From an uncultured Bacteroidota bacterium (GTDB taxonomy: Bacteria > Bacteroidota > Rhodothermia > Rhodothermales > UBA10348), in the NCBI GenBank assembly GCA_937893205.1, contig CALBJU010000150.1, positions 1 to 6,650 of the forward strand: 6,650 nt of DNA. Reading direction: 5' to 3'. Both the position numbers and the translations under genes were made by a program. Below the pieces are notes generated by a model, which searched no databases, was not told the DNA's origin, and saw nothing but the letters and a program-made list of their open reading frames with translations. Below, one piece after another: positions 1 to 6,286 of the stretch; the stretch's first letter is position 1, and each line of letters starts with the position of its first letter.

Positions 1-2
1 CC

Positions 3-1649
3 GCGTTGATCGAGCTGACCGGAGGAAATCCGTTTCGCGCACGCGCCTTTGCCAACGCTGCAAGGACCATTGAGCGGCTTGAAGAAGCGGTTTCAGACCT
101 CCTGGCGTCGGGTCATTTGACGGATATCAGGGGAATAGGTAGCGGTCTGGCATCCCAGATCGAAGAAATTCTGACATACGGTTCGTTCGAAGTCCGAGAT
201 GAATTGCTCGGAGCCTTGCCACCCGATCTGCTCGATATACTTCTGGTTAAGGGCCTGGGAGCGAAGAAAGCGAGAGTACTGTGGCAGACTCTGGGTATCC
301 AGTCACTGGACGATCTCGAAGCAGCGGCGGTGGCAGGCCGTATTGCTGAACTGGACGGCTTCGCCCAGAAGAGCCAGGCTTCCATTCTCGAAAATATCTC
401 CCAACTCCGCTCCTATCAGGGCAAGAGGAGGCACGCAGATGCCATGGGACTGGCTGAACATTTCTACGGAATTCTTTTGGAAAACAGCGCCGTTGATGCT
501 GTTACATACACGGGAGAAATCGCTCGGAATCTCGAAATTGTAGAGACGATATCATTTGTCGTCACCACAATCGAGCCGGGCTCGATTGACATCCCCAGCG
601 TCACGTTCGAGCGAAAAGTTCGGAAGCCGTACACGGAACTGACGGCGACACTGGATGACGGAATGAAACTCCAGATTGTTTGCACCCAGTCGGCTCGAGC
701 TGGTAATGCGATTCTCCACTATACAGGTCCGGAAGCATTTACCGCCGATTGGAAGGCACTCTATGGTGAGAGTCACCAGGCGGCAGATGAGCCCGCTCTG
801 TTCAGCGCGGCAGGGCTGCCTTTCGTTGCGCCAGAGCTTCGAGATCTACCCGATGCTTTTTCCCGTGCTGGCGAACTGGCATCGATCGAATTGATCGAGA
901 TCGACCAGCTGCGGGGCATCGTGCACAACCACTCGACGTATTCTGACGGCGCCCACACATTGAAACAGATGTCAGATGCTTGTCGGATTCGAGGATTCGA
1001 ATACTTCGGTATATGCGATCACAGCCAGTCTCTGAAAATCGCCCACGGAATGTCCGTCGAGACTGTGCTTAGACAGAAAAGGGAAATTGCCGAGTTGAAT
1101 ACAGCGTTCGCCAGCGATGGAGGCAACCCCTTCCGCGTATTTTTCGGGGTTGAGAGTGATATTCTCGCCGACGGAAGCTTGGATTATTCGGACGAGGTGT
1201 TGGCAGAATTCGACTTTATCGTAGCCAGCGTACACGTTCGGTTCAATATGACCGAAGCGGAGGCGACCAAACGGGTGATCAAAGCCGTTTCGAATCCGTA
1301 CACGACCATACTTGGTCATCCGACCGGAAGATTGATTCTGAAACGGGAGGGTTATCCCTTGGATCATGTCGCCGTGCTGGAGGCTTGCGCTCATTATGGA
1401 GTGGCGATTGAACTGAATGCCAATCCATATCGGCTCGATCTCGATTGGAGATGGATCGAAAAAGCTCGAAGCCTGAATGTTCTGGTCTCCATCAATCCCG
1501 ACGCCCATTCGATAGAACAGCTAGATCTCATGAAATGGGGTGTATCAGTAGCTCGAAAAGGTGGACTTTCGTCTTCTGAATGCTTTAATGCCATGTCCTG
1601 CAACGAATTTGAGGCCTTCTTAACACAAAAACGAGCAGTCGCAAACTGA
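3..1649 (+). CDS. polX: PolX-family protein with HhH repeats, decayed polymerase palm and intact PHP phosphoesterase domain (5' partial)
   Basis: The reading frame is open to the left edge. Only a TTG at 6 is available as a start, and it falls where family members already read 'LxGxNPFRARA', so some 15-20 N-terminal residues probably lie outside the window. Numbering from that TTG, helix-hairpin-helix segments lie at about 38-56 (RGIGSGLA), 79-98 (VKGLGAKKA) and 113-131. The palm region (about 165-235) aligns with the PolX GS..RR..ETxGDxD motif but reads GEIARNLEIVETISFV. The two catalytic Asp positions are T181 and S183, and the third is Q223. The C-terminal PHP domain (about 304-530) keeps all nine expected metal ligands: H307, H309, D314, H339, E383, H410, H438, D499 and H501. 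Family PolX proteins act in base-excision repair, with the PHP domain giving 3'-5' exonuclease or phosphodiesterase activity. I infer a cytoplasmic Mn-dependent nuclease without polymerase activity. It is probably the first visible gene of an operon with the two genes downstream. Confidence 0.9.
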   Translation, partial: ALIELTGGNPFRARAFANAARTIERLEEAVSDLLASGHLTDIRGIGSGLASQIEEILTYGSFEVRDELLGALPPDLLDILLVKGLGAKKARVLWQTLGIQSLDDLEAAAVAGRIAELDGFAQKSQASILENISQLRSYQGKRRHADAMGLAEHFYGILLENSAVDAVTYTGEIARNLEIVETISFVVTTIEPGSIDIPSVTFERKVRKPYTELTATLDDGMKLQIVCTQSARAGNAILHYTGPEAFTADWKALYGESHQAADEPALFSAAGLPFVAPELRDLPDAFSRAGELASIELIEIDQLRGIVHNHSTYSDGAHTLKQMSDACRIRGFEYFGICDHSQSLKIAHGMSVETVLRQKREIAELNTAFASDGGNPFRVFFGVESDILADGSLDYSDEVLAEFDFIVASVHVRFNMTEAEATKRVIKAVSNPYTTILGHPTGRLILKREGYPLDHVAVLEACAHYGVAIELNANPYRLDLDWRWIEKARSLNVLVSINPDAHSIEQLDLMKWGVSVARKGGLSSSECFNAMSCNEFEAFLTQKRAVAN

Positions 1650-1653
1650 TCTC

Positions 1654-3606
1654 ATGTTCAAGAGCGTTGGCCTGATTATTACCACGGTTTTGACCGGAAT
1701 CACCCTCCTCGGTGCGCTGATCGCCTATCTGGCTTTCTCGGCGGGTCCCTCTGCGCCCAGAATGATCGAGACGCCGAGCGTGGGCCAGATGACGACGACT
1801 GCCTGGACTCCCCGTGGAGGGATCAGCGTATCGGCTTCAACATTTTCAGATGCCATCACTTCCCTCGGTTACGCACACGGCCGCTCTCGTTCATGGCAGA
1901 TCGCGTTGTGGCGGCAGGCTGCGCTGGGCAGGCTCTCGGAATGGTTTGGCAACGATGCCGTCCGGATCGACGGCTGGGTACTCCAACTTGGCCTCGCCAA
2001 GGATGCTCGCCTGGCGGTAGAAACGCTGGATCCCGGATCCCTCGAGCTACTGAAAAAATATGCGGAAGGCCTGACGCTGGCTCTCACGTCGAACGATCTA
2101 AATCGGGGTGTGCCTTTTCTACTGCTCGACATTCAGTCCGAACCCTGGCTACCCTGGCACTCCATCGCCGTCGAAAGACTCTTCGCATGGATTGCCACAG
2201 AAGCTTTTAACGTTGCGGACCAGAGCGATGCAGCAGTTGCCGATCGTGCTCTGCGTTCTCTCCTTCACATCTATGGGTTCGGATTAAATACCGTTACAGG
2301 GGTTCGAACCGATGCACTCGATTTTGTCGCTGCGCGTTACGTCACAGGTGATTCCGGGATTCCGTTTTTTGTAGAAACAGAGCTTGACTACGCATCAGGC
2401 ACGTTTACCGGGTTGACGGTACCGGGCACCCTGATTGCTCCGTTCGGGAGGACGCATGCCGATACTTGGGCTCTCCTCCTCGAGGGAACAGGAAAAATGG
2501 GGATGGAGCACATACCTGCAGATCAAATTGTTCTTGAGTATGAGCGACTGTCGCTGAGTACCCACGAGGAACTGGTGGGAATTCTGCGTTTCCCCGGGGG
2601 TGTACTGCTCACCGAACCAGACAAAAGGGCGGCGAGAGCAACGGTACCAACTCTGCGCTGGTCGGGATTCGACACATTGACCGATACAGAAGTATGGCTT
2701 TCTGCTCTCGCGGGGAAGGCACCGTCTCCTGAGCTGATCGCCCCAGTGGGACTCCAAAAGACTCAGTTTTCGTGGACCGTAACCGGCAGCCCCGTCGCCA
2801 GTGAGAGATACGGTAATCAGATTGTTTTCATATCGTCGTCCGGGGAAGAGCTGACCCCACAACGAACGGTGAGTACCCTCATCGATCTGGTCTCGGTCGA
2901 AGATTTACTGGAAAGTGATTTCAGTCAATCAGCCCGGGAATCGGTGCCGCTCCTTCTCGGGCGCCTTCCCGATTCCCTCATCACGATGGCTGACGAGCGG
3001 GAAGCGGTTCGATATCTACAAAACTGGAATCATCGGTATGGCGCGGCAGAACCCGGCGCCTCAATTCTGGAAGTTCTGACAAGGGAGATACTGCATCAAG
3101 AGCCGGGTACGAACTTCCTGATGGCCGATTCTCTCCTCCTTGAGCAGTTGACGGCCACGATCCAGTTCTTGAGATCCCGGTTCGGACCGGAGTTAAGTGG
3201 CTGGAGATGGGATACTGTACAGCAGCGGCAGATCCATTTTCCGGGCTCGACCCCGCTCCCTGCCGATGGGGGGAGAAAAGAGGCGGCGTTTGTGGGTAAG
3301 TATCTCCCCGCCTTCATCTCGGGCCCCGGGCATCCTCAAACCTTCACCTGGGGTTCGGCACGTATGCCAGAACGACTTGCAGCAAGCTCGGCCTGGGAGG
3401 GCGCTGTCGTCACTGATTCCAGTCCACTTTATTTTCGCCGACCCTCCGTCGATTTCAGCGCATTCCTCGGTACGTTTCTGACGGCCGATCGTCCCCCAAT
3501 TCTGACCCGGCTGCTCCGGAGCGAACTTCAATATTCCACCAACCTGGTTCCTGCCAGTGATGCGGGCCTGAGCACCTCAATCTCCCCGGCATCAGATGAC
3601 CAGTGA
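1654..3606 (+). CDS. Membrane-anchored penicillin-acylase-like protein, probably not autoprocessing
   Basis: This 650-residue protein has one N-terminal hydrophobic segment (about 5-29), so it is likely anchored in the inner membrane or exported. It then follows the penicillin acylase (Ntn-hydrolase, peptidase S45) alpha-chain pattern: LGYAHGRSRSWQIALWRQAA at 71-90, LGRLSEWFG at 91-99, a 'LDPGSLELLKKYAEGL' segment at 125-140, and EPWLPWHSIAVERLFAW at 163-179. Beta-chain similarity continues at 252-286 and around 511-535 (GPELSGWRWDTVQQRQ). Active members cleave themselves before a Ser in a 'GSNxW' motif, which becomes the nucleophile. The matching place here (about 219-224) reads TDALDF. The following NDPH-like and 'AWGxTN' signatures are also lost (VETE, TWALLLE), as is the C-terminal 'GQSG' block. 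At 650 residues it is shorter than the roughly 750-800 I recall for the family. The frame is intact, so it is a diverged protein, not an obvious pseudogene. The substrate is unknown. No Shine-Dalgarno precedes the ATG; it starts 4 bases after the previous stop. Confidence 0.8.
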   Translation: MFKSVGLIITTVLTGITLLGALIAYLAFSAGPSAPRMIETPSVGQMTTTAWTPRGGISVSASTFSDAITSLGYAHGRSRSWQIALWRQAALGRLSEWFGNDAVRIDGWVLQLGLAKDARLAVETLDPGSLELLKKYAEGLTLALTSNDLNRGVPFLLLDIQSEPWLPWHSIAVERLFAWIATEAFNVADQSDAAVADRALRSLLHIYGFGLNTVTGVRTDALDFVAARYVTGDSGIPFFVETELDYASGTFTGLTVPGTLIAPFGRTHADTWALLLEGTGKMGMEHIPADQIVLEYERLSLSTHEELVGILRFPGGVLLTEPDKRAARATVPTLRWSGFDTLTDTEVWLSALAGKAPSPELIAPVGLQKTQFSWTVTGSPVASERYGNQIVFISSSGEELTPQRTVSTLIDLVSVEDLLESDFSQSARESVPLLLGRLPDSLITMADEREAVRYLQNWNHRYGAAEPGASILEVLTREILHQEPGTNFLMADSLLLEQLTATIQFLRSRFGPELSGWRWDTVQQRQIHFPGSTPLPADGGRKEAAFVGKYLPAFISGPGHPQTFTWGSARMPERLAASSAWEGAVVTDSSPLYFRRPSVDFSAFLGTFLTADRPPILTRLLRSELQYSTNLVPASDAGLSTSISPASDDQ

Positions 3607-4543
3607 CCGATCCATCATTGCCAGCGATCCTTCTGTCATCACCAGCGATCCTTCTGTCATCATAGGCGCCGATGCAGGTGGGAGCACGTTGGACGTAAAG
3701 TGCCAGATCGGTTCGGAGACGTTTTCGACCACTACCACGAGCGTCAATGTCAGAACTATTGATCCGAAAGCATTTGCCAAACACGTCGCCGAAACCATAG
3801 AGAAGTTGTTGCCGGTGGGAGCCAGGCAGGATCGGTTCCAGTTTTGCCTCGGCGCAGCGGGTGCGGGATCCCCTGCGTTTCAAAATGCTCTCTCCCGGGT
3901 GCTGATGGATCGTTGGGGCGTCACAGCGGATCGCGTTCTTGTTGTCACGGACGCCAGAATCGCCCTCGAAGCTGCGTTTGGGGCCACTCCCGGTATCATC
4001 GTTATTGCAGGAACCGGCTCTGGATGTTACGGACTTTCCCCGGAGGGAGACATGATTCGTGCAGGGGGGTGGGGGCGCGAAATTGGCGATCCCGGCAGTG
4101 GGACTGCCATAGGATATGATGCGGTGAGGGGGCTGTTGACTGAACTCGAATTGGAAGCTTTGTCTCCCTTCGGAATTTCTACTGCGGATGAGCTCAACCT
4201 GCCAAATCCAACCGTCGCTCTTGTTCTGGAGGCCGTCTACGCAGGCGACTTACGCGTGGCATCCCTGGCACCTCTGGTCCTGAAAATGCTTGGATCAGGT
4301 GATCGGGTTGCCGAATCAATCGTCGCTACGCAGTGCGCTCAGTTGGCGGGTCAGTGTCTGCGCCTCGCGCAGCGCCTCCCATTAGCGGCGCAGCACATTG
4401 CCCTGATTGGAGGCCTCACGCACAGCGATTCATTCGTGTCCCTGCTCTCGGACGCGCTGCGCAAAGTCCTGCCCAATGCGTCAGTGAAACGAAGTCATCG
4501 AATGCCTGTTGAGGGGGCACTCGACCTGGCGCGTAGAATGTGA
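3596..4543 (+). CDS. BadF/BadG/BcrA/BcrD-type ATPase, probable N-acetylglucosamine/glucosamine kinase
   Basis: A 315-residue cytoplasmic protein of the ASKHA (sugar kinase/Hsp70/actin) fold. Motifs in order: phosphate-1 loop GADAGGSTLDV (24-34), VTDARIALEAAF (117-128) holding the likely catalytic base D119, phosphate-2 loop VIAGTGSGCYGL (136-147), GGWGREIGDPGSGTAIG (157-173) typical of GlcNAc kinases, adenosine motif IALIGGLTHSDSF (268-280), and a final PVEGAL (304-309). It lacks the cysteine context of 2-hydroxyacyl-CoA dehydratase activators, so amino-sugar phosphorylation by ATP, for example in cell-wall recycling, is the better guess. The usual 'GGGTKT' is changed to AGGSTL. The ATG at 3596 is the only start in frame before the core and overlaps the upstream gene by 11 bases. 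No Shine-Dalgarno is visible, so translation is probably coupled. The first 22 residues are three copies of a 7-residue unit (TSDRSII, ASDPSVI, TSDPSVI) after the Met, not part of the usual fold. Confidence 0.85.
   Translation: MTSDRSIIASDPSVITSDPSVIIGADAGGSTLDVKCQIGSETFSTTTTSVNVRTIDPKAFAKHVAETIEKLLPVGARQDRFQFCLGAAGAGSPAFQNALSRVLMDRWGVTADRVLVVTDARIALEAAFGATPGIIVIAGTGSGCYGLSPEGDMIRAGGWGREIGDPGSGTAIGYDAVRGLLTELELEALSPFGISTADELNLPNPTVALVLEAVYAGDLRVASLAPLVLKMLGSGDRVAESIVATQCAQLAGQCLRLAQRLPLAAQHIALIGGLTHSDSFVSLLSDALRKVLPNASVKRSHRMPVEGALDLARRM
3621..3662 (+). repeat. Perfect 21-bp tandem duplication at the kinase N-terminus, with a degenerate third copy upstream
   Basis: The 21-base unit beginning ccagcgatccttctgtcatc occurs exactly at 3621-3641 and 3642-3662. 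A related unit (13 of 21 bases by hand alignment) occupies 3600-3620. Because 21 is a multiple of three, the repeat keeps the reading frame and gives the 7-residue peptide repeats of the kinase. The stop codon of the upstream acylase-like gene (3604-3606) lies within the degenerate first copy. Confidence 0.95.
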
Positions 4544-4578
4544 GTCGGGGACGAGGCCCGTGAAAATCTAAACTGGGC
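4544..4578. other. Short convergent intergenic gap
   Basis: Only 35 bases separate the stops of the plus-strand kinase and the minus-strand pckA. A weak stem (gaggccc at 4553-4559 with gggctc at 4575-4580, one bulge, 15-base loop) can be drawn, but it has no T-run on either strand and runs into the pckA stop codon. No convincing terminator is seen, so readthrough and antisense transcripts across the 3' ends are possible. Confidence 0.5.
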
Positions 4579-6165
4579 TCAGGAGCGGGGGCTTGCGCTC
4601 GCAATCTCTTCGGAACTGGCTTCCCGGTACTCCTCAAAGTTGGTCGTGAATAACTGGGCGAGTTTTTCCGCTGCCACATCATATTCGGCCGCATCGGCCC
4701 ACGTATCGCGGGGAATCAAGACTTCCGACGGAACGCCTGGCACCTCGGTTGGAATCTCCACTCCAAATACTGGATCCGTGACGGTATCCACCTCATCGAG
4801 TGAGCCACTGTGGATGGCATCTATTATCGCACGCGTATAGGAGAGCTTCATTCGAGAGCCCACGCCATAGCTCCCTCCGGTCATGCCGGTGTTTATCAGC
4901 CACGCCTTTGCGCCGTGCGTGTCCATCTTCTCGGCAAGCATTTCTGCGTAACGCGCTGGATGCAGAACAAGAAAGGCATCCCCGAAGCAAGCAGAGAACG
5001 TAGCCTGAGGTTCCGTTACGCCGTCTTCCGTACCCGCTACCTTCGCCGTGTAACCAGAAATAAAATGGTACATGGCCTGCGAGGAAGTCAGTTTGGATAT
5101 CGGAGGCAGCACGCCAAACGCATCGTACGTCAGAAAAATGATATTCTTCGGGTGTCCACCGACGCACGGAATCTTGGCGTTCTCTATGAAATCGATGGGA
5201 TAGGCGACGCGTGTGTTTTCCGTAATCGAGGAATCATCGAAGTCTACGACGTGGGTATTCGGATCATAAACAACGTTTTCCAGCACCGATCCAAACCTGA
5301 TCGCGTCAAAGATCTCGGGCTCTTTATCTGCGGAAAGACCTATCGCCTTCGCATAGCAGCCGCCTTCGATGTTAAATACGCCGTCTTCCGTCCAGCAATG
5401 CTCGTCGTCTCCGATCAACGCTCTCCGAGGGTCCGCTGAAAGAGTGGTTTTTCCAGTCCCGGACAGACCAAAAAACAAGGAGACATCTCCATCTTCCCCT
5501 TCATTTGCGCTACAGTGCATGGACAGTACGCCCTGTTTCGGCATGATATAGTGCATGATGGAGAAGACACCCTTCTTCATCTCTCCGGCGTATTCGGTCC
5601 CCAGTATGGTCAGCTCATTGGCCTCGAAGTTCAGCGCGATGCTGGTCTTTGAGGACATCTGATCGGTCTGGCGATTTGCGGGAAACTTGCCGGCGTTCAT
5701 GATGGTGAAGTCCGGCAGGCCAAATTCCTCCAAATCCTGCTCATCGGGACGGATCAACATGTTCTGCATGAACAATGCGTGATAGGGCCGTGTGCATATC
5801 ACGCGCACCTTGATGCGGTAGGCGGGATCCCAACCGGCAAAACCATCGAATACGTAGAGCTGCGAAACCGTGTTGAAATAGTCGATGGCACGTTCGCGAT
5901 TGATCTCGTAATTGTGAGGGTCCAGGGGAATATTCACCTTTCCCCACCACACGTCATCCGTGAGTCCTTCAATGTTGACTACGCGTTTATCCTTTGGACA
6001 GCGTCCTGTTTTTTCTCCCGATCGGAGCATCAAACCGCCAAGATTTGAAATTGCGGCCCCTTCGTCGCGCAGAATGGCTTCCTGATAAAGCATTGCACGG
6101 GAAAGGTTACGGGCAACGTTTTGGTTTGTAATACCGAGATATTCGAGCGAAAAATCGGAACTCAT
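4579..6165 (-). CDS. pckA: ATP-dependent phosphoenolpyruvate carboxykinase
   Basis: A complete 528-residue enzyme, close to the family's usual 520-540. It catalyses oxaloacetate + ATP to PEP + CO2 + ADP in the cytoplasm, the first committed step of gluconeogenesis. Visible sites: oxaloacetate-binding loop GEKTGRCPKDK (50-60) with R55; TEYAGEMKKGVFS (190-202) with Y192 and metal ligand K198; MHCSAN (216-221) with metal ligand H217; P-loop GLSGTGKTTLS (233-243) with K239; kinase-2 motif LIGDDEHCW (250-258) with D253 and D254; ENTRVAYPI (316-324) with R319; and GYTAKVAGTE (371-380). By E. coli PckA numbering these match Y207, K213, H232, K254, D268/D269 and R333. The ATG at 6165 gives a normal N-terminus (MSSDFSLEYLGI). 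No Shine-Dalgarno sits at normal distance; the nearest GGAG is 17 bases upstream. It lies 121 bases downstream of acs on the same strand and is probably active on acetate or other gluconeogenic carbon. The loop Cys56 replaces the commoner Ser. Confidence 0.98.
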   Translation of the reverse strand: MSSDFSLEYLGITNQNVARNLSRAMLYQEAILRDEGAAISNLGGLMLRSGEKTGRCPKDKRVVNIEGLTDDVWWGKVNIPLDPHNYEINRERAIDYFNTVSQLYVFDGFAGWDPAYRIKVRVICTRPYHALFMQNMLIRPDEQDLEEFGLPDFTIMNAGKFPANRQTDQMSSKTSIALNFEANELTILGTEYAGEMKKGVFSIMHYIMPKQGVLSMHCSANEGEDGDVSLFFGLSGTGKTTLSADPRRALIGDDEHCWTEDGVFNIEGGCYAKAIGLSADKEPEIFDAIRFGSVLENVVYDPNTHVVDFDDSSITENTRVAYPIDFIENAKIPCVGGHPKNIIFLTYDAFGVLPPISKLTSSQAMYHFISGYTAKVAGTEDGVTEPQATFSACFGDAFLVLHPARYAEMLAEKMDTHGAKAWLINTGMTGGSYGVGSRMKLSYTRAIIDAIHSGSLDEVDTVTDPVFGVEIPTEVPGVPSEVLIPRDTWADAAEYDVAAEKLAQLFTTNFEEYREASSEEIASASPRS

Positions 6166-6240
6166 AACGCGTGTTTGAGTGGCTCCAGAATATTGGAATT
6201 CAGAAAATTACGGCGCCTGTGTCCAAGTAGGATGAAGATC

Positions 6241-6266
6241 AACCAAAGAAGATAACATCCTTGGTT
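6241..6266. promoter_or_regulatory. Inverted repeat between acs and pckA, possible operator or weak hairpin
   Basis: AACCAA at 6241-6246 is matched by TTGGTT at 6261-6266 with a 14-base spacer. It lies 20 bases past the acs stop and about 100 bases upstream of the pckA start. A similar half-site, ccaagtaggat, sits at 6223-6233, exactly 20 bases from ccaaagaagat at 6243-6253. The loop is long and no T-run follows, so a strong intrinsic terminator is unlikely. A protein-binding site is possible but unproven. I could not identify convincing -35/-10 or Bacteroidetes-type promoter boxes in the 121-base gap (6166-6286). Confidence 0.25.
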
Positions 6267-6286
6267 CAGACTGGCACAATAAGTCG

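Noticed and set aside
21..1134. GGNPFR appearing twice in the PolX protein (residues 6-11 and 373-378)
   Set aside because: The surrounding residues do not match and each copy is explained by its own domain; it is coincidence, not an internal duplication.
972..1508. 178-codon minus-strand ORF opposite the PHP domain
   Set aside because: It lies wholly antisense to the well-conserved PHP domain, has no recognisable domain, and is explained by codon bias of the real gene.
2395..2862. 155-codon minus-strand ORF inside the acylase-like gene
   Set aside because: It is a shadow frame with low-complexity, Arg/Cys-rich sequence and no start context; the plus-strand frame has family similarity on both sides of it.
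4553..4580. Possible bidirectional terminator hairpin between the convergent genes
   Set aside because: A six-pair stem with a bulge, a 15-base loop, no T-run, and one arm within the pckA stop region is too weak to call.
4810..5439. 209-codon plus-strand ORF opposite pckA
   Set aside because: It is antisense to conserved PckA motifs, including part of the kinase-2 region, and its translation shows no known family features.
6211..6250. Possible sigma-70 promoter for pckA using TTGGAC and TAATTT on the minus strand
   Set aside because: The spacer is only about 10 bases, and no alternative -10 lies at 16-18 bases; the Bacteroidetes TAnnTTTG pattern was not found at proper spacing either.
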